A DNA stretch of 64,000 nt from Eopsaltria australis. Taxonomy: Eukaryota; Chordata; Aves; Passeriformes; Petroicidae. Below the pieces are notes generated by a model. It worked only from the letters and a program-made list of their open reading frames with translations, searched no databases and was not told the DNA's origin. Below are positions 22,946 to 41,286 of this stretch, in pieces. The stretch spans positions 41,435 through 105,434 of the forward strand of contig JAVTVJ010000223.1 in assembly GCA_034509425.1 (NCBI GenBank). Direction: 5' to 3'. A program made the translations under genes and the position numbers. The stretch's first letter is position 1. The number at the start of each line of letters is the position of its first letter.

Positions 22946-23204
22946 ATGTGAGAGCTGCCTGCCTGTGACAGGTTTCCTTCACGGAAGTTGTTACTGGACA
23001 TAAAGGAGAAAATAAAATCTGTGGGTTTCATATGGCAGAAAATACTCTGTTACCTACCGAAATAAGTGGGAATCCTCGATAAAAACGCTGATCTTTCTGG
23101 AGGAGGCAGGAGCTTTCCCTCCTCCTCCTGAAGGATATTATTCAAAACTGAAGGAGAAGGTGGACACTATTCCTCAGTAACCTTCCTGAGAATCTTCCTG
23201 CTGA

Positions 23205-30175
<6,971 letters not shown>

Positions 30176-30224
30176 CGGAAGAGCCCTGGAGGACAGCGCT
30201 GCTCTGAGGGATGAACTTGGACTC

Positions 30225-30230
30225 AATAAA
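30225..30230 (+). promoter_or_regulatory. TMEM209 polyadenylation signal AATAAA
   Basis: AATAAA lies 50 bases after the stop codon. A further ATTAAA near 31275 could serve a longer 3' UTR. Confidence 0.6.
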
Positions 30231-31604
30231 CATGGATTTGCTACAAGCCAGGGGAATTTAGGCTCAGCTTTGTGGACAGAGGGAAGAAGTGCCTCTAATT
30301 CCCAGGTGGATTTGGCCAAGGCATTACTCAGAATATTTCACTGTGGCAATGTTCCTATGAATGAATTCCAGGCAGGAGTTCTCCTTCCTGCTCCTCACCT
30401 CAACCAGTCCTGTTTAAACTGAGCTTCACTGATCTCAGACTAAACTAAACCAAAGCTCTGAGGGTGCAGCTGGAACAGCCCCCCCAAGGCTGTGCACAGC
30501 TCTGAGTGATCCAGCACTTGGAAGGATGAATCCACTTGGACAGCTTCAGGATCCAAGAAATTCCAAGTCCGGAAGCTCAGACTCAGTTTTGCTTCATTTT
30601 ATTCTGCATGATAAAAGCCAATTGATTTTATCTATCCCTGATTATTGGTGTAATTGTGTTTTCTGACCCCTCGAGATGTTCCTGCAGCTGAAAAGGAAGT
30701 GCAAAACCATGTCTGACTGGCTGAGTTCAGCAAATAAGAACTGGATTTGTATTTTCAAATTTTATTTTCATTTTTTTGGTATAAAACCAGCAAGGCCTCC
30801 CCTCTTAGGGGGGCCTGTTGAGCTCTGAACCCCCCAGGCACCTTCACTGCCACCTTTGCTTTGGAATTTGATTTTCCTTCAGCTTTTTTCACTGATTTCC
30901 ACCTGATTTGGGAGCTTTATTCACCTGGGTGGGAAGCAGGCTCTGCACACCCACAGCTTTTTGGGGATGTATTTGTGGGGTGAAGGCACTTGGATTTGCT
31001 TCAAAGGAAGGATCAATGAATATCAAATATCTCCAAGGGGCAGGGGGAGAATTTGTTGTAAATTCTGGTAAATGAATATTTTAGAAGTGTAAATAGAACC
31101 ACAAACACGTGGAATCATTGTACTGTATTTCTGACTATGGGAGGGAAGGAGGGGTTTTTGGAATTTGCTGGTTTTTGGTGTGGACTGACTGGTTTTGGTG
31201 ACTCTGTCTCTCCTCCCTGGGGGAGCTGGGTTTTTCCATGGAACTGGTTACAAAATGGCTCATTTGCTTCTTGTATTAAATGAGTTTGTTTTATATCAAA
31301 CACTTCTCGGGGTTTTTCTTGTGATCAGCATCACCTCATCCAAGGAATGTTCCAGAACCAGATTTAGCTGGGTTTTACCCCAAAACTCCCCCCTTCAAGG
31401 ACAGCACAGCCCCATGAGCTGCCTTAGTCTTGTGTTCCACAAACTTGAAATGCAAAGTGCAAACTTTTCACCAAAAAGTGGGGATTCTCAGGAGGAACCC
31501 ATCCCACAGGAGGCCCCAGGACCCTGTGGGTCCCCAGAACCCCGGATCCCTGTGTGCTCCCAGGATCCTGCACAGCCTCCTCCCACAGAGCCCCCAGATG
31601 GATC
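30231..31604. other. TMEM209 3' flank
   Basis: No exon was recognised. The region is partly AT-rich and may hold an extended TMEM209 3' UTR. Confidence 0.5.
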
Positions 31605-33330
31605 CTTGTGCACCCCAATGGATCCACATCCAGTACATCACACACCCCCATAGATCACACACCCCAATACCCTGTGCACCCCAATAGATCCACGCCCCCA
31701 TAGATCACACACCCCAATACCCTGTGCACCCCAATAGATCACACACCCCAATAGATCACACACCCCAATACCTGTGCACCCCAATAGATCCACACCCCCA
31801 TAGATCACACCCCAATACCCTGTGCACCCCAATAGATCACACACACCCCAATAGATCACACACCCCAATAGATCACACACCCCAATAGATCCACACCCCA
31901 ATACCCTGTGCACCCCTTAGATCACACACCCCCATAGATCAACACCCCATACCCTGTCACCCCAATAGATCCACACCCCAACATACCCTGGCCCACCCCA
32001 ATTAATCCACACCCAACATACCCTGTGCACCCCAATAGATCACACACACCCCATAGATCACACACCCCCAATACCCTGTGCACCCCAATAGAGTCACACA
32101 CACCCCAATAGATTCACACACCCCAATACCCTGATGCCACCCAATAGATCACACACCCATAGATCCACACCCCAATACCTGTGCACCCCAATAGATCCAC
32201 ACCCCAATAGATCCACACCCCAATACCCTGTGCACCCCAACAGATCCACATCCCAATACCCTGTGCACCCCAATAGATCACACACCCCCATAGATCCACA
32301 CCCCAACACCCTGTGCACCCCAATAGATCACACACCCCAATACCCTGTGCACCCCAATAGATCACACACCCCAATAGATCCACACCCCAATACCCTGTGC
32401 ACCCCAATAGATCACACACCCCAATACCCTGTGCACCCCCATAGATCACACACCCCAGTCCCTCTGTACCCCAATACTCTGTGCATCCCCATAGACTGAA
32501 CCCCAATGCATCACACACCGCAATGCATCACATGCTCCAGTCCTTGTGCACCCCAAAACCTGGCACACTGCTCCCCATATACCCCAACACATCACAAACC
32601 CCACTCTCCATGCACCCCAATATACCCCACACCCCAGTCCCTGTGCACCCCAATGCATCACATATCCCAATATACCCCACACCCCAGTCAGTCCCTGTGC
32701 ACCCCAATACCCCATCCCCCTGCTCCCTGTGCACCCCAGTCCATCACACATCCCAGTGCACTCTGCACCCCACTCCCAGTACAGACCCCACAGTCCTGTG
32801 TACCCCAGTCCTTGTGCCCCCTGACACCCTGTGCACCCCAATTCATCGTGCACCCCATCCCTGCTCACATTCACACCACAGACCCTGCTCCCCGAGTACC
32901 CCAAAACAGCACAGACCCTGCTCCCCGTGTGCCCCAAAACAGCAGACCCTGCTCCCCATGCACCCCAATACATCGCACGCCCCTTTTCCTGCAGGTCCTC
33001 ACTGTACCCCCCTTCCCCGTGCACCCCGAGACGTGGCACACCCCAGATCTTGTTCATTCCTATCTCTGTGCACCCCAATTCCCGGGCACCCCGATGTACC
33101 GCACCCCCCACATCCCTGTGCACCCCCCTGCTCCCCCCGCACCCCAATCTCTGCACCCTCTCACCTGTGCATCCGCGTACACCGCGCACCCCAGCGATCT
33201 GCACCCCGAAACAGCGCTCACCGTGATCCCCGCGCACCCCAATCTCTGCATCCTCTCACCTGCGCACCCCGAAACGCCGCGCATCCCGATCCCCCCGCAT
33301 CCTGATCCCCCATTCCCGCACGCTCCCTCC
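31605..33330 (+). repeat. C-rich satellite (CACCCCAATAGATC family)
   Basis: Tandem arrays of 16-18 base units such as CACCCCAATAGATCACAC and CACCCCAATACCCTGTG alternate, giving a higher-order period near 34-52 bases. Homogeneous at 31605-32460, it decays stepwise (CACCCCAATGCATCACA, then CACCCCNNNTCCCTGTG) until it merges with the GC-rich CAX1 promoter. Long ORFs read through it in several frames on both strands are artefacts. Confidence 0.93.
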
Positions 33331-33660
33331 CCTCGCACCGTTCCCAGGTGCATCCCAGGTGCATCCCACCCGCGGCGGGGGCGGCTCCCGGGGGCCCAGC
33401 CCCTCCCGCCGGGATGGGGGCGGCTCCCGGGGGCGCGCATGTCCGGCCCCGCCCGTTAAATTCCGCCGGGCCGGGCCGGGCCGGGACCACCGGCCCTGCA
33501 CCACCGGCCCTGCACCTGCTGCTCTCGCCATGGCCACCGACACCGAGCCCGGCCGCCGCCGCCGCTGCTGCGCGCAGGACACGCCCGGTGAGCTGAGGGG
33601 GGGTCCCCATCCCTGGGCACCGCCGGGTCACCGCTCCCGACCCGCACACCGGGCACCGAG
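33331..33660 (+). promoter_or_regulatory. CpG-rich promoter of the CAX-type exchanger gene
   Basis: Dense CpG and GGGCGG/CCCGCC-like boxes surround the ATG at 33530; the start context GCCATGG is a strong Kozak match. No TATA box was seen. Confidence 0.6.
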
Positions 33661-36600
33661 CGGGATTTCCACACCCGCCCCGTCCCGGGCACTGGTGCGG
33701 CTCCCCCGCTGGAGCATCCCCTGGGTATCACCCTGGGAGTTCTGTGTCCCCCCTGCGGGGTTTGGGGACCGAGGTGAGCCCGGGCAGGGTATGGGAACAT
33801 GGCCCCAGCGTGACTCCAAGGGTTCCCGCAGATGTCCCCAAGGCCCCGGATTCCCGCGGTGACAGCGACGGCCCCCGCCGGGGCTCCCTCTGTGACCGGC
33901 ACTGCGCCGCTATCAACAACGTGCACGGTGACCTGGGGGACCTGGGCTGCCACCTGCACCGTCCCCGTGTCCCCACAGGTAGGCTGGCTGTGGGATGGGC
34001 TGGATAAGGGGCCTGGGGGCCCACACCCGCTGTGACCCCGTGTGTCACCCACAGCCATGTCCACCCCGTCCTGCTGCCAGCAGCACTCGGAGGAGGTGTG
34101 TGAGAGCTGCGTGGTGAAAACCACCCTGACGGCTGAGAATGCTGTGGAGGCCAACAAGCTCTCCAACAACTACAAGGTGTGTGGGGCACCCTGGAGGGCT
34201 GTAATGGGGTTTTGTTTTCTTCCTCTTCACTCATCCCGAGAAATCCCCTCTCTCTGCAGTTTGGCTTCAAGAAATGGAAGAGCCACGTGACGGCGCGGCC
34301 CTGGGAGGATCGGTCAGAGATCGTCAAGGAGCTCTACTCTGACCTCAATGTCATCCGAGGCTCTGGGGGTGGGTGGCCTTGGGGACAAGCCTGGGTGGTG
34401 GCGGTGTGGGGTTGGGCAGCTGCAGGTGACCATGGTCCCACCCGGTGCCTTCCCTCCCCAGGGTCCACGCTGACGTGTGGGAACGTCCTTTACCTGCTGC
34501 TCTTTGGCTGGTGGCTCTCGCTCCTCTACGTCCTCGTGGCTGCCCTGATGTTCGTCACCGTCGTGGGGGCTCCTTATGGTGAGTCCCAAATTTGGGACCC
34601 CCACGTGAGGGCTGGATGAGCTCAGAACAGCAGTGATGGGTGTTGGGGACTCCTGGGTCCCTTCTCCATGGACTGTCCCTGTAGCTGGAAGGGACACTGA
34701 TGGATGTGTCCCCACAGGGCGGCTCTGCTGGAACCTGGCTGGGTATTTCCTCTGGCCCTTTGGCAAAGTGATCCAGAAAGTGGAGGTGAGGAATCCCCTG
34801 GGGGGGGGTTGGGGTGCCCTATGCACCCCCTGACATCCCCCCTCTCCCCAGGTCCCCAAATGCCACCAGGCGTGTGAGGCCAGCGCTGGGGAGAGCTCGG
34901 CCCTGCTCGGGGGTCCCACGCCGCGCCGCTGGCGCCCTCGGTGCTGGGCTGGCACTGGATACTGGGTGAGCCCCACGCTGGACACGGTGACATCACCCCT
35001 GGAGCCCCAGCGTGGTGAGAAGGTGCCCGTGGGCACCTCCCCTGCCCTGGGGTTGGTGTTTTGGGGGTCAGTCCCTGAAGGTGACCTCCCGTTCACAGCA
35101 CCGTGCCAGCACCGTGGTGTGGCTGTGCCTGGGCTACCCGCTGCTGGCGCTGGCCCACGGGCTCGTGTGTGTCACCGCGTGGCTCCTCATCGTCCTCATC
35201 CCCGTGGCCAAGCTGAGCGCCCGCGCCACCTCCCGCGTGCTGCTGCTGCCCCCGGAGCGGGCGCTCATCCGCCGCCTGAGGATGGTGGGTGACCCTGGGC
35301 AGGGCGAGGGTGCCACACCCCGCTCCAGGGGGGATTCTGGGGTGGGGGTGACGCTCCTGTCCCTCTGCAGACAGAGGTGCCACTGGAGGGGGAGGTGATT
35401 CTCTGCTGCTACCGCGCCGCCAACCCCTACTACTACAAATACGCCGTGGATGGCATCAACGTCTTCGCTGTCAGTATCCTTCAGGGGGCTGGAGTGGGGC
35501 GGGTGGGAGTGACCCCAGATCCCACCCCTCCTGCTGTGTCCTTGACTGGCCACCCCAGACCTGCTGCCACTGGTGCTGGTGACGCTGGTGCTGGGCTACG
35601 TGGACAGCCCCAACCACCTGACAGGTTCTGCCGTCAAGTTCACCTTGGCCCTGCTCTCCATCATGCCCCTCTCCTACTACATCGGCATGGCCATCGCCAG
35701 GTGAGCGGTGATGGGGACACTTGGGGACAAGGTGGGGACACTCCAGCCCTGCTGTGACACCCTTCTCCTCCTCCTCCAGCATCTCAGCCCAGAGCAACTT
35801 TGCGGTGGGGGCGGTGGTGAACGCCACGTTTGGCTCCATCACCGAGCTCACCTTCTACATCACCGCCCTCATCAAGGGCTCGCGCGAGGGCAACCGCTGC
35901 TACGCCGAGGTGGTCAAGTCAGCGTTGACAGGGACACTGGTGGGCTGTGTCCTCTTTGTGCCGGTGAGACGGGTGGCACTGAGAGCCGGGAGGGTGCTGG
36001 GAGCCAAGCACTGATGGGGTTTTTTTGGGGTTTTCTCCATCCCCAAGGGTCTGTGCATGGTCATCGGGGGCATCCGGCACCAGGAGCAGCGGTTCAACAG
36101 CCGCTCTGCGGGCGTCAGCTCGGCCCTGCTCTTCCTCTCTGTGGGAGGTGAGTTGGGGACAGGGGTGTCCCCAGGCTTGGGGGAGCCACCAGGGCGGGCC
36201 CCCATGCCGTGTCCTGTCCCTGCAGGTGTCTTTGCCCCGACGCTCTTCTCCAAGGTGTACGGGAAGCTGGTGTGTGGCGAGTGCCACAACGTCACCCAGA
36301 ACCCGCTGGGCCACTACCTCTGCCACAACTGTCACTTTGACCTGGTGAGTGGGGACCTGGACCCCAACATGGGCAGTCTGGGGATGCTCTGAGCCCCGCT
36401 GGCTCTCGTGCTGGGTGGTGGCAGTGGGGCTGTCCCTTGTCCCCGTGTCCCTGTTGACAGGAGCTCTCTCTGCAGATGGACAACAACGGCACCCTCTACT
36501 ACAGCCACGTCCAGTGAGTGTCTGCTGCCATGGGGACAGGGCTGTCCCCACACTGGGGTGGCACCTCCTGGGTTTGGTCATGTTCCCCCATCCCTCTCCA

Positions 36601-38432
36601 CCCCAATGATCCAGCGCCCCATTTCCTCCATCCCCAGGGAAGTCCCCTGGGGTGTCGATGCCAGCCCCTGGTGGCACTGACAGTGTCCCCTGTGTCCCAC
36701 AGACCCCTGGTGTACACGGTGTCCATCCTGCTCCCTGCTGCCTACCTCGTCGGGCTCTTCTTCACCCTCAAAACCCACACGCACATCTACGACATCCACA
36801 TCAGCGACTGTCACAGTGAGTGTCCCCAAACGTCCTGGCTGCGGGGCTGGCTCCTGTCGCTGCTCTGGGGTGTCCCACATGTCTCTGCTCTGTCCCCAGT
36901 GCCTGGCCACCACCACAGCGCCGTGGTGCACTGGTCCCGCTGGCGGGCCCTGGTCATCCTGCTGCTGTCCACCCTGTGCATGTCGGCCTGTGCCGACCTG
37001 GCCACGGAGCACATCAGCCCCATCCTCACCAACTCCACCATCTCACAGGTGAGCCGGGTCTGGGTGTCCCCACGGACCCTCCAGGGGTGGGGAGCTGCAG
37101 CCCCAAGAGCAGAGGGGAAAGAGGCTGAGATGCTGTGCAGGGCGTGGATGTGGTCAGGCCCTGGCTGATGTCACCTCTGCCCTGCAGTATTTCATCGGTG
37201 TCACCGTGCTGGCAATGGTGCCCGAGCTGCCAGAGATTGTCAATGGCATCCAGTTTGCCCTGCAGAACAACCTGAGCTTGAGGTGAGGTGGCTCCAAGGA
37301 TGGGTTTTGGGGTGGTCCCCGTGCCCTGTGCCAGTCCCATTGCCGTGCCTTGGTGCCCACGATGGGTGGGCACCTTGATGCCCAGCCACTGGTGGGTCAG
37401 ACCCCTTGTCCTCAAGGGGACTTGGTCACCCTAAAACTGGTGTCAGAACTGGGATGGGCTCCGTGGTTTGGGATGTCCTCACCCCAAGGGCTGGCAGAGA
37501 CCTGGGGTGCCTGGCAGCCCCTCAGTTGTCCTTCCTCCGCAGCATCGAGATCGGGAACTGCATCGCGGTGCAGGTCTGCATGCTCCAGATCCCCATCCTG
37601 GTGCTCTTCACCATCTTCTACGTGAGTAGCCCCAGGACAGCCCTGGGGACCTCCCGCAGCAGGGCTGGGGACACGCTGTCCGTGGGACATGGAAGGGACA
37701 CAGCTGCCCTTGCCAGCGTCTCCCCTGGGCTCAGTGCAGGGGCAGTGGGCTCAGATGTCTCCTGGTCACCCTGGGGACGTGTGGCAGCGGGGGTTTAAGG
37801 GGTGACACTTGAGTCCCAAAACAGAGTTGGGGAGGGTTGTCCTGGCTGACCACACACCCCAAATCCTCTGGTTGTCCTGGTTGGCCATAAACCCCAAATC
37901 CTCTCCCTCACAGCCCACCAACTTCACGCTGGTCTTCAGCGACCTGCACGTCTACGCCAGCATGTTCAGCGTGGTGCTCATGAACTACATCTTCATGGAT
38001 GGCAAATGTGACTATTTCCAAGGTGACCACCTCCCACAGGGCTGCTGTGGCACTCGGAGTATCCCTGTATTTTGTGGGATGAGGGGCTCCTGGGTCCAGC
38101 CCTGGGGTCGCCTCCTTGTTGGGGCTCTCAGAGTGTGGTGACCTGAGTGATCCTGAGGTCTTTTTTGACCATCCTGCAGTTGTCCCCCTACAGCAGCTCC
38201 AAGGGGCACCACTCCCATTTCCCCCTTTAAAAGGGTTTAAACTCCCTTTTGATGGGTATTTTGTAGGAAACCATCCAAGTCCTCTATAGGAGGCTCATCC
38301 AGACCACACCAAGTCTTCCTCCAGGGAGTAACTCCTGCACCCCTCTCTGTCTGCCCAGGCACGGTGCTGGTGATGGTTTACTTCATCCTCCTGGCCGTGT
38401 ATTTCTTCGCCCCCTCGCCCAGCGGCTGCTGA
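33530..38432 (+). CDS. CAX1: CAX/VNX1-type cation/H+ exchanger, complete
   Basis: Predicted endomembrane cation/proton antiporter of 741 aa. Exons: 33530-33587, 33832-33978, 34055-34176, 34260-34368, 34462-34578, 34718-34785, 34852-34965, 35099-35284, 35371-35473, 35559-35700, 35780-35963, 36048-36147, 36226-36344, 36476-36513, 36703-36815, 36900-37048, 37188-37282, 37543-37621, 37914-38022, 38359-38432; lengths sum to 2226. A Cys/Arg-rich cytosolic N terminus, then about 12-13 hydrophobic segments. Both exchanger repeats are visible: VNATFGSITELTFYITAL with QRFNSRSAGVSSALL, and GVTVLAMVPELPEIVNGI with IEIGNCIAVQVCMLQIPIL. These resemble yeast VNX1 (low-affinity vacuolar monovalent cation/H+ antiporter) more than plant CAX or NCX. 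Between them lies a Cys/His-rich loop with CGECHN and CHNCHF. Zebrafish has a characterised relative, cax1. A shorter exon 2 ending at 33927 is also in frame (724 aa). Ion specificity is unknown. Confidence 0.9.
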
Positions 38433-38875
38433 GGTTTGGATTCTCCTCTCTCCGAGCCCTCATTGGGATCAGCACCCAAGACCTTTCCCGGTGTCTCAGG
38501 GACTCGGCCGGGCTGGCTCCGGTCTGGAAGCGCCGTTTCCTGAAGCTCCTGCTGCTGCTGGGCTCCCCCCGTGGGGCTTCAGGGATGGGAAGGGGGGGTG
38601 GCGATGGAGTCGCTCCCCAAAGGAGGAGCCCCAAAGCCAGAGCACGTCACAGAGGCACCTCCAGCCCACCCTGGAGGGGCTGAAAGGAAAGTCATCCTTA
38701 GTGTGAGGGTCTTGAAGGGGATTGTGCGTGTCTCGAGGACAGACCCCTCCCTGGGGATGTGCTGCACTGGGAGAAGGTGCCTGAGAAGTCCCTCATCCTC
38801 CCGGGCCTGGGAATTGCACATGGGATGTTTGATGGCACCAGAGATGCACCCAAAGGTATTTTCGGCTGTTTTGTC

Positions 38876-38881
38876 ATTAAA
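38876..38881 (+). promoter_or_regulatory. Candidate polyadenylation signal ATTAAA of the exchanger gene
   Basis: ATTAAA lies about 440 bases after the stop codon; it is the first recognisable signal downstream. Confidence 0.5.
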
Positions 38882-41280
38882 GCAGTTTTGTACAAATCAG
38901 GAACAGGTTTGGTTTTCCTTAAATGAGCCTCAGGTACCAGCCTGGGCCCCTCAGTGGCCACCATTCCCTGTCCTTTGTCACCTCAGCCCAGGGACAGAGC
39001 CAGCGGGGGTGGCTGTGGGCTCAGCTTTCTCCATGACCCTCCCAAAGCTCCAGCTCATTTCCAGCCTGCTCTCATCTGACTCTCCTGGCTCCTCCTGGCT
39101 TCCAGGTCTTTACCAGGCTCCTGAGAAGGGTCAGGGATGCTCCTGGTACTGTCCAAGGGAAAAGCTGGTGGATATGGTGAGAGGACAAAGTTGGGGCTTG
39201 GATTGATTTATTATCTTTAAAACCAAAAACAACCCCAAAGCAAAACACTGACAGATCCATTAACACAGGCAAGGAGGCTCTGGTGCCTCGTGCCTCTCCC
39301 CTGCTCCTTCAGCACAAAAACCAGGGAGTGCTGGCACAGCAGTGCTGGACTCTGAAAGGATGGGCAGCCCTGAGTGAGGCAGGAAGCAGCCTGGGATCGC
39401 CCTCCTTCCCAGGGAAGGCAGCAGCTCGTTAGGGCTTGATTAATGAAGCTGCTTTATTGAGCCTTTTTGTTCTCCTAGTGAGGCATCAGCAGGGACAATC
39501 CTGGTTAGTCTGGGATGTTTGGGAGCATTCCCGGGTGAGGAGCTGGAGCTGCTGATGGAAGGACAGGGAAGGATGGAAAAGGGAAGGGAAGGGAGAGCAG
39601 AAGCTGCAGGAGAACCTGTTCAGTGCTAAGGTTACACAAACCATCTCTCCTGTGGTGAGGGATGCTTGGGAACTCTGTTCTGAGCTGGCTTTCCCTGTCT
39701 CCTTCCATCCTCTCCCCGTCCCAGGCAGCACTGTGGGTGCTCTTATCCCCTCTCCAGCAGCTGCTGCAGGTGCTGGATCCTCTCCCTGTCCCTTAGGGAA
39801 TTACAATTGAAGCTTTTCTCCCCAGGCAGCAGCCCAGCAGCAATTAAAGCCCCGCTCAGCAGGAGCTGGGAGCTCAGTGCTTAAACCAGTCACTTTTTTA
39901 GGAGGAGCAGCCTTCATGATCTTGTGCCCCTCGTGCAGCAGCCACTGGAGGCCATGGAATGGGCAAGGCCCCTGGAAGTCCATCAGTGGGTGATGCTTGT
40001 GTGGCTTTTATCAGCAAAAGTGAAGCCCCTGGACCTTTGTGGTTTTCTTGGTGATGCTTCCTCAGCTCCTGTGGGCTGGGGGTGGAGGGATCCACAGGGA
40101 TCAAGTCCAACCCCTGGCCCTGCACAGACACCCCAACAATCCCAGACTGTCCCTGAGAGCATTGTCCAAACACTCCTGGAGCTCCAGCAGCCTTGGGGCT
40201 GTGCCCATTCCCTGGGGAGCCTGGGCAGAGCAGGACAGTCCCCTCCCTTGCTGCTGTCCCCGATGTCCCCAGGACTCAGATCCAACTTTCCATCACCCTG
40301 GACCCCCAGGTCCCTTCCTAAGCTGCTCCCCAGCCTTTCCTTTCCCAGTCTGTCCTAGATGCACTTTGCTGAAGGCTGAAGTTTCCATCTCCTGGCTTTC
40401 CTGGATCATCCAGGTGAGTTGTGCTGGTATAGAAGGCAATCAGGGTGGCCAAGCAGGGCTTTCTCCTCCTGAAGCTGTGACTGATGTCTGTGTTGTCCTC
40501 CAGAGGTTTTTCAGCACCTCCCAGAATAATCTTTTTCCAGGATTTTAGCAGGCACTGAAGTGAGACTGGCAGCCCTGTGGCTTCCAGGGTCATCCCTTGA
40601 GGATCAGGACCAGGTGCCCAAGATTGCTCCAAAATCACCGAGAGAGCTTTGTGACAACCTCAGAGAAAGCTCCAGACATTTCCAGAGTAAGGAAAGCCTA
40701 AGGGATGTGCCTGCTCAGAGATCCAGGCTTGGATGGCTCCAATGTCACCTTGGGAGATGCTCTTTAAAGCAGGTAAGAGGAAAACCAGCACAGGGGTGAC
40801 CAGGCTGCTCCAGGACAAAGGTCCCAGAAGGCAAAGATGGAAGTGTGGATATTCAGGCTTGGAACTTGGGAAGGAAGAGCTGGAGAAATTGTCCTGCAAG
40901 TCCCTACAAGCCAGGGCAGGAGAGCAGAGAACCCTTCCCCAGCCCAGAGCTGCCAGCAGGGTCTGGATTCAGCAGCCAGGGAGGCTGGGAAGAGGTGGAA
41001 ATGCACAATTCCTGCGAAGGTGCAGCGCAGGGGATGGAGACACCAGAGCTCCAAGCAGCTCCCACCAGTTCCTGTGCTCCAAGCACCTGAGAAAGCCTCA
41101 GCTGTGATGCCCAGCCTTGGTTTTTCTGAGCCTTGGGGGGAAAAAAAAGCAGCAACTGAGGCTGGAGAAGGAGGAAAATATTCTCAAGACCAAGAGAAGC
41201 TTAATTTCAGGACAAGGGGGGTTGGCAGTGACTCCAGCAGGCAGCACCTTTGGATTAACAACATGAAGACAGTGCTATGG
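38882..41280. other. Intergenic region between convergent exchanger and KLHDC10 genes
   Basis: No exon was recognised on either strand. Apart from the CR1 fragment at 40085-40320 it appears unique. Part of it could belong to a longer KLHDC10 3' UTR, because further AATAAA signals on the minus strand occur near 39453. Confidence 0.5.
40085..40320 (-). mobile_element. CR1-type LINE fragment
   Basis: GATCAAGTCCAACCCCTGGC, then CCTGCACAGACACCCCAACA, then 'ctgtccctgagagcattgtcc' and an 'agcagccttggggctgtgcc' block, the antisense of CR1. It shares its start with 6474-6590 but extends further. Confidence 0.75.
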
Positions 41281-41286
41281 TTTATT
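41281..41286 (-). promoter_or_regulatory. Candidate KLHDC10 polyadenylation signal
   Basis: The minus strand reads AATAAA about 1.3 kb after the KLHDC10 stop codon. This is plausible for a long 3' UTR but not unique in the region. Confidence 0.35.

Noticed and set aside
22138..23031. 297-codon minus-strand ORF, Ser/Pro/Leu-rich
   Set aside because: Reads the complement of the TMEM209 first-exon minisatellite and purine tract; no family resemblance.
31424..33459. Long ORFs on both strands rich in HP or CWG residues
   Set aside because: Low-complexity reading of the CACCCC satellite.
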